Positions 43,547-54,641 of a DNA stretch of 64,000 bases are shown here, piece by piece (the stretch's first letter is position 1; each line of letters begins with the position of its first letter). The notes below the pieces were generated by a model, which searched no databases, was not told where the DNA came from, and saw only the letters and a program-made list of their open reading frames with translations. The stretch is taken from positions 477,179,150 through 477,243,149 of the forward strand of contig CM048748.1 in NCBI GenBank assembly GCA_026315105.1, given 5' to 3'. This stretch comes from Locusta migratoria (Eukaryota > Arthropoda > Insecta > Orthoptera > Acrididae). The position numbers and the translations under genes were made by a program.

Positions 43547-43929
43547 TTATCAAGTATCAGAATTAAATTAAGTCTTTCCACCCTTCATTTTTATTTAAAC
43601 GCGGTATCCTATTGCCCTTTCATTGAATACTGTAATCGGTTTGTTTTACGACATCTTCGGTTCTAATTAAGGTACGCTGTTTCAACACTCAGCGGATCAA
43701 GCTCTTTCATTTGCGCTTTTAAACACTCCAATTGATTGATTCTTAAGAAAGCTATGCGTGAACATTCAACTTTACTTCAGTTTTTCCCAACTTTTTTGTC
43801 ATTCCACTAACGGTGCGAAGTACTCGCACGGGTCCTTAAGTTATTATTTATTATCTACTTGACATATTACAAGTTTAAAGATTTAAAGTCAGGCGGTTAC
43901 TTTAGGTACTATGGCAAACACACAGTACA
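43547..43929. other. no recognised feature
   Basis: AT-rich spacer between the mariner and the Tc1-like element. Confidence 0.35.
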
Positions 43930-43931
43930 TA

Positions 43932-45158
43932 CACTCCTGGCCATTAAAATTGCTGCACCACGAAGATAACGTGCTACAGAAGCGAACTTTCACCGACAGG
44001 AAGAGGATGGTACGATATGCATATGATTACCTATTCAGAGTATTCAGACAAGGTTGGCGCCGGTGGCGTCACCTACAACATGCTGACATGAGGAAAGTTT
44101 CCAACCAATTTCTCATACATAAACAGCAGTTGACCGGCGTTGCCTGGTGAAACGTTGTTGTGATGCCTTATGTAAGGAGGAGAAATGCGTACCATCACGT
44201 TTCCGACTTTGATAAAGGTCGGATTGTATCCTATCGCGATTCTTGTAGTCAAATCTCGACCCCTGAGTCAACAGACGGGGACGTTTGCAAGACAACAACC
44301 ATCTGCACGAACAGTTTGACGACGTTTGCAGCAGCATCGATTATCAGCTCGGAGACTATGGCTGCGGTTAGCCTTGACGCTGCATCACAGACAGGAGCGC
44401 CTGCGATGGTGTACGCAACGACGAACCTAAGTGCACGAATGGCAAAACGCCATTTTTCGGGAGAATCCATATTAAGTTTAGAGCATTATGATGGTCGCAT
44501 CCGTCTTTGGCGACATTGCAGTAAACACACATTGGAAACGTATATTCGTCATCACCATACTGGCGTATCACCCGGCGTGATAGTAAGGGGTGCCATTGGT
44601 TACCCGTCTCTGTCACCTCTTCTTTGCATCGACGGCACTTTGAACAGTGGCCGCTACATTTCAGATGTGTTACGACCTGTGAGTCTACCCTTCATTTGAT
44701 TCCTGCGAAACCCTACATTTCTGCAGGATAATGCACGATCTCATCTTGCAGGTCCTGTACGGGACTCTCTGGATACGGAAAATGTTCGACTGCTGATCTG
44801 GCCAGCACATTTTCCAGATATCTCACCAATTGAAAACGTTGTCAATGTTGGCCGAGCAACTGGCTCGTCACAATACTCAAGTCAGTACTCTTGATGAACT
44901 GTGGTATCGTGTTGAAGCTGCATGGGCATCTGTACCTGTACTCGCCATCCAAGCGCTGTTTGACTCAATGCCCAGGCGTATCAAGGCAGTTATTACGGCC
45001 AGAAGTGGTTGTTCTGGGTACTGATTTCTCAGGATCTATGTAAGCAAACTGCGTGAAAATGTAGTCACATATCAGTTCTAGTATAATATATTTGTCCAAT
45101 GAATATGCGTTTATCATCTGCATTTCTTCTTGGTGTAGCAATTTCATCGCCATTAGTG
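43932..45158 (+). mobile_element. Tc1-like transposon with both terminal repeats and TA sites
   Basis: Left end CACTCCTGGCCATTAAAATT then GCTGCACCACGAAG; the right end reversed reads CACTAATGGCGATGAAATTG then CTACACCAAGAAG. TA lies at both boundaries (43930-43931, 45159-45160). The 1.23 kb length suits Tc1-like elements. The transposase is encoded in broken frames from about 44163 to 45023. A second, truncated copy is at 36267-36651. Confidence 0.9.
44163..45023 (+). pseudogene. Tc1-like transposase, frameshifted
   Basis: In order: VSDFDKGRIVSYRDS (N-terminal DNA-binding domain), a degraded middle in which the first catalytic block (family FSDESRF) has decayed to IFRENPY, then HTGVSPGVIVRGAIGYPSLS, IDGTLNSGRYISDVLRPVSL, QDNARSHLAG (second catalytic Asp, in another frame near 44730), SPIENV (Glu of the DDE triad, near 44827) and the conserved end ASVPVLAIQALFDSMPRR with ARSGCSGY. 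At least three frame changes, so it cannot be active. Intact homologues cut and paste DNA at TA. Confidence 0.85.
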
Positions 45159-45160
45159 TA

Positions 45161-45635
45161 TATGTAAGTCAATATTCACTTATTGGGAGTAATTTTATCG
45201 AAAATTTATCCATCAATCAAATAAATGGGAATATAGAGGCTCTAGAGGGTACTGTATTTTAATAACGACTGTGGATACTCGTTCATTACGTGACAGGTTA
45301 CTCTGTAACTTCACAGAATTTGTATGTTGTACTTTTTTTTATTAATTTTGGATACTATACGTTGTAAATAGTAGCTTACAAGCAATTGTAACAGTTGCTA
45401 ACAGATTTGAACATGGGCAGCTGTCCCGAAACCGGTCGTGTTATAGACAATAAAAGAATTTTATTCATATGACGATCGCAGAAACTCCGTCAAGTACAAG
45501 CTTTCCTGGGGTTTTATTTGGGGACGGAGAAGTTAGTACTGCTTCCTCCCATAAATCCTCCACATCCTTGCGGATGCTGTTGCGTAGCAGTGTGCGTTTG
45601 TACCACCTTACAGTATGCAAGAGATGCCGTAGTTG
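45161..45635. other. no gene; repeat-like end near 45400-45470
   Basis: CATGGGCAGCTGTCCCGAAACCGG, then GACAATAAAAGAATTTTATT resembles ends of an insect repeat class also suggested at 26690, 27570 and 31950 (a TGAAGATGG...CCGAAACCGG style). Not otherwise assignable. Confidence 0.35.
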
Positions 45636-45645
45636 CTGTCCATGT

Positions 45646-45846
45646 TCAAATGTTCAAATGTTTGTATAGTCTATGGGACTTAACTACGGGGTCATTAGTC
45701 CCTAAGCTTATAAACTACTTATGAACTACTTACGAACTAGGACGGCACAAATATCCATGCCCGAGGGGGGATTCGAACCCCCTACCGTAGTGGCCGTGCA
45801 GACCGTGACTGGAGCGCCATAGTCCCCGCTGCCACCGCCGCCGGCA
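45646..45846 (-). mobile_element. tRNA-derived SINE with 10 bp duplication
   Basis: Minus-strand copy, TCAAATGTTCAAATGTTTGT to CCACCGCCGCCGGCA, reversed B box GGGGGATTCGAACCCCCTAC. CTGTCCATGT occurs at 45636-45645 and 45847-45856. Confidence 0.92.
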
Positions 45847-45856
45847 CTGTCCATGT

Positions 45857-46779
45857 CTTAATGGAAAGCATAGAGTTCTGACTAACCTGTTGTCTTCTAT
45901 AGTTGTGTCCCCAGCGCAGAAGACAGCACACAGGTCGTTGTTCTTCTACAGCATGCAAGTGAGACTAATATAAGTTCTATAGGTTGGAAGTATAAGAAAC
46001 GACTCGCGAGATTTTTAATTGTCAGGGATGCGATTTATTAAATAAATAATAAAATATGAACAACTGTTATTAATACGACACGGCCTTTCCTGCCCGTAGT
46101 TCATGTTGAGATCTCGACTGTTACCACTATTATACAAAACTTTACTCATTACCGGCGCGGTCCGGCGCGTATAGTGGTCAGCTCGAGACTGAAACTGCGG
46201 CGCGTTGCGAGACTAGAGGGCACCTGACGCTCTGTTTAGCGCCAAAACAGGGCCGTCGCGCGCCTTCTGAAAAATCGCTCTTCTCTTGTTACAATAAGAG
46301 AAGGCACCTTAACTTTTTTAAACTGTCAAAACCTAGCCTGTCCTTGAGAGATATTTATTACAAATTCTCAGCTATGTATAATTAATATTTAGTATATAAT
46401 AAACAAATCTAATTTCAAAAGATATCACGTGACGTGAAATGCAGCAGCCAATGCGAGGACAGTACCAGTAACATATGCGGGCTTTCCCCTGGGAACCAGC
46501 ACCTACTGTGTCATATGCTACTGCTCCCCACCCCATATTTCAACACAAGCTGCACTTCTGTCTTTCTTCCGCATTTAAGACACGTACGATGTTAGCAAAG
46601 AAACGGCCAGCGGCCAGAAATATGAAGTGGCCATAGGCCAGGAATTTCACACAAGACTCATAAGTGTAGTTTTGCTAAAGAGAAATTAAAATATCTATTT
46701 CGCGACTGCTGTAGTCTCTACCTGTCAGTTAAGGCGAAGAGACTGCATCGGTGTACCACGGAAGTAATCTCTGCAACGT
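45857..46779. other. no recognised feature
   Basis: Mixed composition with a GC-richer stretch at 46155-46260 (ACCGGCGCGGTCCGGCGCG). Nothing coding or repeat-like recognised. Confidence 0.35.
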
Positions 46780-47110
46780 CTCGGAAAAGAACGGGTCTAC
46801 ACAGTGGTGCCCCGCGATCGCGTGGCACGCCACGGTGGTGAAGGCAGTAAAAAGGAGGAGTAACGACGTCGGGGGCGAGGGGTTGGTGGGGGCGGCGGGG
46901 GTGGCCGCCCCCGCAAGAAAGCCCGCGGCGTGTCAGCTGCGGCGCGCGTGACAGCCGGCAGCCGGGCGTCAGTCTGGGGGCGGGGGGCGGCGGCGCGCTC
47001 GTGTTTGTAGGCGGCCCGGGGGGCGGGGAGCGGAGGCGGGGGCGGCGCAGGTGACAGCCAGATGGCACCACCTGTCCGCTGTCCGCACGCGTCGCGCGCG
47101 CGGATTGCCC
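46780..47110. other. GC-rich CpG-dense island
   Basis: GC-rich block with G-runs (46975-47045, including GGCGGGGAGCGGAGGCGGGG). The minus-strand 149-codon frame across it is Pro-rich and low-complexity. Confidence 0.5.
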
Positions 47111-47499
47111 TACAAGATATTTATGGTGTTCACACCGGCTTCCATCACGTTTCGTATTAAATGTCAACTTACCGCCTTACTGAGAAAGAATTCTCCTGCA
47201 AACATTTTCTCATTTCCTCTGCTGCTGCCATGCGCCTGCGACATTAAAACTCAGTACTTTCAAACTGATATTAAAGAGGCACTTTTTTTTAAAATAATAA
47301 AACAATTTCTGTTGTGTATGTCATTCTCTGATGTTAGAATTGACAGCTGTAACGTGATAGAAGCCTTTTTCAAAGCACACATACAACAGACGAGAACGGA
47401 CAATTTCTGTCTCTCTACCTTTTCGTGGAAACATTTTGGCCCACTATAGACTGCGGTAGTAAGACTAAAAGTGGGCTTTATCAATCGCAATTTAAATGA

Positions 47500-48210
47500 A
47501 AATAACGGCTTAACCGTTCGAATTGAATGAATGAATCTGAAGAACGGAAAATTCTATACAATCTTTCTCTCTCATGTTTTTTCTCTATACCTCGCACCGT
47601 TTCAGATATATTTGCAAAATTAACGGCGATTTGACACAGTCTTTGTGTCTGAAACGAATTTGACCGATCGGCACCAAATTTTTCACAGGTAATTGTTGGC
47701 CGTCAGCTATAAGAAACTCCATTTGCGAATGTTCCGGAAAAAAATATGTTAGAAACACTAGAAATAGGCCGTTCGGGATGGTCTTTTCACAACAAGAAAT
47801 TTAATTTCAAATAAGGGCCTAACAGTTTATCTGAGATGAAAGTTGAATAACCCTATTTGTAGGAGAGAAAATTATCTACGACTGTAATTTCCTATGTTCT
47901 TTTTCTATAATTCGAAGCGTTTCACAGATATGTGCAAAAATAACGGCGCTTGACACTGTCACTTGATTTTATGTAAACCAGTACAGGGAAAGAAAAACAA
48001 GGGGAAAAAGTAACGCAGCGAAACAGGTGATAATGTTCTATCGGAAAGCTATAATTAAAATATGGGAAAGATATTAAACTAACTGTTTAACGAGGTAAAA
48101 GTTAAAAAAAAGAGTATCTTCGTCAAAGTTAAACTTTGAAATATCAAATAATTTTCGCAGTAGGTTAAAATGCGGTTATAGGGAATGTTACGTGTTGAGT
48201 ACTGAATATT
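47500..48210. repeat. diverged tandem repeat, about 260-310 bp units
   Basis: Three related starts, GGCTTAACCGTTCGAATTGA (47506), GGCCTAACAGTTTATCTGAG (47816) and AACTAACTGTTTAACGAGGT (about 48073). Units 1 and 2 also share TATGTTCTTTTTCTATA-like, ATTCGAAGCGTTTCACAGAT-like and AAATAACGGCG..TTGACAC blocks. The third unit is shorter and more diverged. Confidence 0.6.
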
Positions 48211-49057
48211 ATCACAACAGCACTGTAGTAATCGTATCGTCCAGCAACGTTTCAAGGCGAAAAACAATTTACGACACGAATTGTTCAAATGAATTCATTA
48301 TGATTAAACTGGTGTGCTTGGTGTAGAATTTCACTGCAGTTCTCTTACTTTTTTGCGGAATTACGACATTTTATTATATTCTAATCTACACGCGAGGCTC
48401 CGTATCACACCTGTTTGTGAACGTCCTTTTCGCCGTGCCCTTGCCCCGCTGTCTTGTATTTAAATGACTCGTGTTTCTCACCCACACTGTATCTGAATAT
48501 ATATCTTCAAAAATCTCACCTTTTAATGTGAACAGATTCTAGCAGTTTATACACGATCATTTGCATTTACGCGTTTACTTACTTAAACTGCGAGGTAACC
48601 TAAAAAAAATATGTGGGTATACAGGCAGATATGTTTTGTTAAATTACGCCCGAAGCATACTTGTTTCTATTGAAACAGCACCAATCGGAATAGTTTAGGC
48701 ATTGTTTTTAAACTTCTGTACATTTTCGATCCTCATTAAGATCCGAAGATGTAGCGAATGAGTAAGCATGAAATATTCACTAACGGGTGTAAATGGGCAC
48801 TTCTTAATCGTAATATTATTCGTTGACATCTCAGTATCCTCCCCAAACCTAAATTAGAGATCTCTAGGTTATATTTTCAATAGCTGCTACAATATGGAGC
48901 AACTGACAAATACACACATGTAGTACAGATCGTTTCCATATGTTTTATTTTGTTTTATATTTTGTGGTTTTATTCATTTTTGTGCGAAAGATTTGCAAAA
49001 TCCACCATAAAACTGCAGGAATACCTAAAACACGGCAGTGCGAACTTTCTGTTGTTG
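48211..49057. other. no recognised feature
   Basis: AT-rich sequence without coding or repeat motif recognised. Confidence 0.35.
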
Positions 49058-49274
49058 ATATTGTTGTTGTGGTCTTCAGTCCGGGGACTGGTTTGATACA
49101 GCTCTCCACCCTACTCTAACCTTAGCAAGACTCTTCATCTCCTCATAAGAACGGCACCCTACATCCATTTGAATTTGCTTAGTATTTTCATCTCTCGGTC
49201 TCCCTATGCGATTTTACCCCAAATACTTCCCTCCAACGCTAAATTCACAAGTCCTTGACGTCTAAGAAAGCGTC

Positions 49275-49463
49275 CTACCAATCACGACTTCTAGTGAAGG
49301 TATACCACAAATTCCTTTTCTGCCCAATTTTGTTCAGTACCTCCTCATTAGTTACGCGATCCATCCACCTAATCTTCAGCATTCTTATATAACACCGCAT
49401 TTCAAAAGCCTCTATCCTCTTCCTGCTCGCATTATTTATCGTCCATGTTTCACTCCCATACAA
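49275..49463 (-). pseudogene. RTE C-terminal domain fragment
   Basis: 62 codons: MYGSETWTINNASRKRIEAF, RCYIRMLKIRWMDRVTNEEV, KIGQKRNLWYTFTRSRDW. This is the conserved region after RT in RTE-type LINEs; the homologous part is also seen at 52867-53070. Confidence 0.85.
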
Positions 49464-49538
49464 AGGCCTTCAAAAATGATTTTACTATGATTAAATTAAT
49501 ATTCGATGTTACCAAATTTCTCTTTATTAAAACGCTTT

Positions 49539-49802
49539 TCATCTCATTACTATTCTGCATTTTATATCATTTGTACTGCGACCATTATATGTATATTTTA
49601 CGCCCACCTTTATTGATTCGTTACGTAATTTAATTATTTCAGCATCTCCTGATTTTATAAGACTGCATTCCATTACCCTCGTTTTGCTCTTGTTAATGTT
49701 AATCTTATATGCTGCTTCCAAAACTCTATCCACTCCGTTCAATTGCTCTTCCAGGTCCTTTGCTATCTCTGACAGAATTACAATGCCATCAGTAAAACAC
49801 AA
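49539..49802 (-). pseudogene. RTE reverse transcriptase motif C region, inactivated
   Basis: Opens MCFTDGIVILSEIAKDLEEQ where relatives have RFADDIVILSE, so one catalytic Asp is Gly. It continues LNGVDRVLEAAYKININKSK and GDAEIIKLRNESIKVGVKYT. Upstream RT motifs lie in other frames. Confidence 0.8.
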
Positions 49803-51104
49803 GGTTTTTATTTCTTCCCCCTGAACATTAATTTGAAATTGTCAAAAGGTTTCTCCAAGTCTACAAAAGCTAGACATGTAGGTCTGCCTTTCCTTAATCT
49901 ATCTTCTAAGATAAGCCGTAAAGTGAGGATTGCCTCCGTGTTCCTACATTTCTCCTGTATTCAAACTGGTCTTCTACCATCTTCTACCAGCTTTTCCATC
50001 CTTCTGTAAATAATTCGTGTTAAAATTTTGCAACCTTGACTTACTAAACTGATGGTTTTGTAATTTTCACACTTGTCTGCACCTGGTTTCTTTGGTATGG
50101 GTTTATTACATTTTCGTTAAAGTCTCAGGGTATTTCGCCTGTCTCATGAATATTACGCCCCAGGTGAAATAGTTTTGTCGTGGCTGGCTCTCCCAGAGTC
50201 TTCAGTAGTTCTGAGGGAATGTCGTCCACTCGAGGGGCCTTTTTCAACTAATGTTTTGCAGTGCTCTGTCAAATTCTTCTTTCAGTATGGCATCTTCTAT
50301 TTCATCTTCATCTGCATCCTCTTCCCTTCCTAGAATATTGCCTCTAAGTTCATTTCCTTTGTGTATAACCTCTCTATATAATCTTTCCACCTTTCAGCTT
50401 TCCCTTCTTTGCTCAGAACTTGTTTTCCACGTGAGTTCTTTATATTCGTACAGCTGCTTTTCTTGTCTCCAAATGTTTCTTTTATTTTCCCCTATTTATT
50501 CATTCTTCTACAGACTTGCGTTTACCTTCTAGCCACTCCTGCTTAGCTATTTTACACTTTCTGTCAAACTCATTTCTTAGTTATCTGTACTCCATTTTGC
50601 CTGCTTCATTTACTGCATTTTTATATTTTCTCCTTTCATCAATTAAATTTAGTATTTCCTGTGATATCCAAGGATTTTTGTAGGTCTTGCCTTACTACCT
50701 ATTTCTTGTCCACTCATGCCGTCACTATGTTATCCCTCAATGCTACTCATTCTTCTTCTACTGTTTTATTTCTCCCCGTTTCTGTCAATTGTTGGCTAAA
50801 GCTCCATCTGAAACTCTCAAGAACTACAGGTTCCTTCAATTTATCCATGTCCCCCCCCCCTCCTTATTTTCCTACCTTTTTGCAGTTTTTACAGTTTCCG
50901 CGTACAGTTCATGACCCTCAAGTTATGTTTAGAGCCTATATCTGCCCCTGGGTATATCTTACAATTAAAAACCTGATTCCGAAATCTATGTCTTACCATT
51001 ATAAAATCTGGTACCTTCCAGTGTCTCCTGGTCTCTTCCACCTATACAACCTTCTTTCATGTTTCTTAAACCAAATGTTTGTTAATGATTAAATTTTGTT
51101 CCGT

Positions 51105-51539
51105 TCAAAATTCTACAAGGCGATCTCCTCTTTCATTTCTTTTGCCTAGTCCATATTCACCTACTATCTTCCCTCCCCTTCCTTTACCATCTACTGAATT
51201 CCAGGCTCCCATAACAATTACTTTTTCCTCTCCCTTAATTTTCTGAATAATTTCCTTTGCCTCCTCATACATTTCTTCGATATCCTCATCATCCGCAGAG
51301 GTAATGGGCATATAAACTTGTACTACTGTGGTCAGTGTTGGCTTTGTATCTATCTTGACTATGATAATGTAATCACTGCGCTGCTCATAGTAGTATGCCC
51401 GCATTCCTATTTCATTGTTCATTATCAGAACTACTCCTGTAATACCCCCAACTGATTTTGTATTTATAATCCTGTATTCCTGTGACCAGAAATCCTGTTC
51501 CTCTTTCCACCCAACTTCACTAATCCCCACTATATCCAA
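51105..51539 (-). pseudogene. RTE apurinic-like endonuclease fragment
   Basis: 144 codons starting MDIVGISEVGWKEEQDF (catalytic Glu in SEVGW), then NTKSVGGITGVVLIMNNEIG, YIIIVKIDTKPTLTTVVQVY, MPITSADDEDIEEMYEEAKE and KVIVMGAWNSVDGKG (family MGDWN; the Asp is Ala). Loss of that metal/base-coordinating residue suggests no activity. Confidence 0.85.
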
Positions 51540-51985
51540 CTTCAGCCTATCAATATCCCTTTTTAAATTTTCTACTTCCCTACCCGATTAAGGGCTCTAA
51601 CATTCCACGCTCCGATCCGTAGAATGCCAGTGTTGTCTTTCCTGATCACATCTTCCCCGCCCGGAGAACCGGAATATTTTACTCGAGAGGATGCCATCAT
51701 CAGTAGAGCTGCATGTCCTCGGAAAAAAAGCTGCAGTTTCCCCCTGCATCCAGCCGTTCACAGTAGCTGTATCGCAAAGCTACATTGGCTGAATAAGCTG
51801 ATGTTACAAGGCCAGCTCAGTCGATCATCGAGGCTGTTGCCCCTGTAACTACTGAAGAGACTGCTGCCGAGTTGCATCGTGGATCGGAATCCATGTTAAA
51901 CCGTAGATCTTCCCATTACTGCAAAAGTTGGAAGAAGGCAACGGCATATCATCTTCAAACAGGAGTGTGCCGTGAAATGAACAGG

Positions 51986-52642
51986 GATGTTGATACCAAA
52001 CTTCTGATTGTTCCCGATTTCAGCTTTTACTTACGACTGTGCGGGTAATAACTTAATTAGCTATAAAATGCACAATTTTCAAATTTTCTTGGGTCGAGAT
52101 TGCTTCAACAGGCATCATCATATGAAATACAAAAATTTTGAAAATGTATTTATTTGTAATTTCTTCAACCTTTACCCTGTGTCTATAGTATCCAACTGAG
52201 TGAAACGTATCAACCCGTGTAAATAGCGCGTAAGAAGTTCGACAAATATGTCAATCACCTGATATGTTTCTCTCAATTGAAAACTATAGAGAGAATGGGT
52301 TGTTACTATGACCATTGTTACTATGACCATTTGTCTAATTGTTTAAAGATTAGACTACTATACAACTAAATTGTGGAGAGATCGGGGATCCTAGAAAAGC
52401 TAAAAGCTTTAAACTACACAATTTTTAGGGAATTAAGGTTGAAAATATTATCTGCACAAATTAATCAAAGAAACAGTTTTGTCTCCAGCTACATTCGAAC
52501 GCTCGCCATTACGTTCATAAACCGTAAGCCAAGACATGTCGCCTCTTTGTTCCTATGTTTTTATAGAGTATTTTGCTCTACCGCTTTTTTTATATTTTTA
52601 ATTTTTTACATTCCCTGAGCTCTGCCACGTCACGCACTGGCT
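51986..52642. other. no recognised feature
   Basis: AT-rich sequence between two minus-strand RTE copies. ACTATGACCATTGTTACTATGACCAT at 52306-52331 is a small tandem duplication (CTATGACCATTGTTA unit). Confidence 0.35.
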
Positions 52643-52652
52643 CCTATCACCT

Positions 52653-53075
52653 GTTGTTGTTTTGGTCTTCAGTCCGGAGACTGGTTTGATGCAGTTCTCC
52701 AACCTACTATATCCTGAGCAATCTCTTCTTCTCTTCATAAGAACGGCAACCTAAATCCATTTGAATATGCTTACTATTTTCATCTCTCGGTCTCCCTATG
52801 CGATCATACCCCACACACTTCCCTCCAACGCTAAATTCACAAGTCCTTGACGTGTAAGAATGTGTCCTACCAATCACGTCTTTTAGTGAAGGTATACCAC
52901 AAATTCCTTTTCTCCCCAATTCTGTTCAGTACCTCCTCATTAGTTACGCGATCCATCCACCTAATCTTCAGCATTCTTCTGTAACACCACGTTGCAAAAG
53001 CCTCTACCCTCTTCCTGTCCGCATCGTTTATCGTCCATGTTTCACTTCCATACAAGTCAACACTCCACACAAATG
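52653..53075 (-). mobile_element. 5'-truncated RTE LINE with perfect 10 bp duplication
   Basis: Contains only the C-terminal domain (GSETWTINDADRKRVEAFAT, MLKIRWMDRVTNEEVLNRIG, EKRNLWYTFTKRRDW) and the 3' end through QMDLGCRSYEEKKR to the GTTGTTGTTTTGG terminus. CCTATCACCT flanks it at 52643-52652 and 53076-53085. Few frame disruptions, hence younger than the copy at 49058-51985. Confidence 0.93.
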
Positions 53076-53085
53076 CCTATCACCT

Positions 53086-53404
53086 ACATTAGCCCAGTAA
53101 ACGTTTTTTTTTATTTTTTTTTTCTTCTTTCCGGGTAGTTCTCTCATCAGTATAGTCTTTCGTGTATGTTGAATGTCATCTCACACCGCATGCGCCGGGG
53201 AACGCGGAAACATCGACCCCTCCACTGAAGCAGATGCCAAATATTCCTTGTAATATAGCTACCCACTTGACGTTGTTACATTTCAACCAATTCTAAGTAT
53301 TCGAATAATTTTTAAAAGAAATGACCCTACCTGCAATGAATTTCGACACAGACTGTACGCTAACTGTTATATTGGTTCTCTTTGTCGATGTAAAAGACCG
53401 AGCT
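53086..53404. other. no recognised feature
   Basis: T-rich at 53105-53130, otherwise unassigned. Confidence 0.35.
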
Positions 53405-53770
53405 GCAGCTCCACCGATCGCCATAGTTGGGAACGCTGCTCTAGTGAACTTTGGCATCGGCGGTGCTCTGTTCCTGGTGTCCAAACTATGCGGGCCAGGA
53501 AACCTTCCTCCCCTCACTGTACAACAGGGCGTGGCACGGCCAGTGGTGGGCAGCTGCCTGCACAGTGGGCCAGTGAGGGGTGGGGCGTCTGTTGGCCGCG
53601 GACGGACAGGACAGGCGGTGCGGCCAATTAGGCGCGCTCCGGGCCAGGCGGGGACCGACGCGGCGACCCGGCGGGAATCGACCCCGCGACCGCCGGACGC
53701 ACGGCCGGCAGGCTGGAACGCATCACGTCTGCACCGGTCGCCGCCCCAGACGCAGCGCGCACAGTGCTTT
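53405..53770. other. GC-rich CpG-dense island with tRNA-like patch
   Basis: GC-rich block. At 53660-53700 the minus strand reads CGGGGTCGATTCCCGCCGGG, a B-box-like sequence, suggesting a degraded SINE head. The 151-codon plus frame through the block (53321-53776) has no recognised domain and loses complexity where GC rises. Confidence 0.45.
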
Positions 53771-54006
53771 GTTTAAGGCTACGTCTGATCTGCTCTAGAA
53801 GACTGGCGACGTGTCGACAGAGGGTTTCCAAGAACAATCTTCCACACATTTCCTTAGAAAAGCAAGGGCAGACAAGCGTGGGAAAGTCGTCGTATAATCT
53901 CCGTAACAGCACCGAAAGATGCAGTCGTGACTACACCTCTGATTTTAGATGAAAATCTATTTCGTTCTTCATTAAATCAAGACAATATATGTTGTACGTA
54001 CAGAAG

Positions 54007-54110
54007 TGGTATCTGGCGTTCCACAGGGAAGCGTTATAGGTCCCCTACTCTTCCTCGTGTTTATAAACAATTTAGGAAACAATGTGAATAGCTCCCTTAG
54101 ACTGTTCTAA
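54007..54110 (+). mobile_element. short CR1-type RT fragment
   Basis: Encodes VVSGVPQGSVIGPLLFLVFI with NNLGNNVNSSLRLF, nearly the same as 41524-41640 of the CR1-type LINE. Only this ~100 bp is present, bounded by unrelated sequence on both sides. Confidence 0.8.
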
Positions 54111-54239
54111 GTGGGGAAAAAATGAATGGTAATCAATTCACAGCGTAGATTTACACGAAGAGTGAACAAACTGCAGCGGTTATTTAATTTTAAACGAACA
54201 AAAAGAACAGCTACTAGCTGTTGTGGAACGCTTGTATAG

Positions 54240-54480
54240 TGTGGCAGCGCGGCTGGCTCCCGCCGGACTGTCCCCTGCAGACAGTGGGTGGCCTTCCGCC
54301 GCCGCGGCACCACGCAGTGCAGGCCGCGAGTTCGCGACCCAAGGGGGACCAACGCAGTGACGAGCCGAGCAACGGGCCCCACTGAGACGACTGCGCAGCC
54401 GTCTTCATTAGTCCGGCATCGACTGACTGCAAACATAGGCGCCACCTCGCCGTAAACAGCGAGGCCGGCAGAATGCGACG
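54240..54480. other. GC-rich CpG-dense island
   Basis: GC-rich patch with CGCCGCCGCGGCACCACG. Overlapping minus frames lack motifs. Confidence 0.4.
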
Positions 54481-54586
54481 AAACCAATGGGAGGGGGATC
54501 GACTAATTGCTGCGACAGGTACTGATCACACAAAAGTGGGCATTGACAATGTTACGTGATAGTTTCATAAACAAAATGTTTGTCAG

Positions 54587-54588
<2 letters not shown>

Positions 54589-54640
<52 letters not shown>
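54589..54640. repeat. poly(T), 52 nt
   Basis: Fifty-two consecutive T. As poly(A) on the minus strand it could be the tail of a retroposed sequence lying to its right (from 54641 on), but no TSD or known element was identified there. The Phe-run frames across it are artefacts. Confidence 0.9.

Positions 54641-54641
<1 letters not shown>

Larger units (their letters stand above)
49058..51985 (-). mobile_element. near-full-length RTE-type LINE, minus strand
   Basis: Most complete LINE here (~2.9 kb). From its 5' end: an untranslated-like region with GGCAACGGCATATCATCTTC (reversed sense; about 51930), an endonuclease (51105-51539), pre-RT and RT region (about 49800-50700, heavily frameshifted), motif C decayed to FTDGIVILSE, NINKSKTRVMECS, a C-terminal domain with GSETWTINNASRKRIEAFEM and MLKIRWMDRVTNEEVLNKIG, and the (GTT)n-type 3' end at 49058. 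A C-run near 50850 and many stops break it. Confidence 0.85.

Noticed and set aside
49058..52000. Target duplication for the near-full-length RTE copy
   Set aside because: AACTTTCTG at the left and AACTTCTG near 51999 are similar but not exact and are not at a convincing 5' boundary.
53321..53776. 151-codon plus-strand open frame with a hydrophobic start
   Set aside because: The first ~50 residues look plausible for a membrane segment, but the rest is GC-island low complexity and overlaps a tRNA-like patch; no family recognised.
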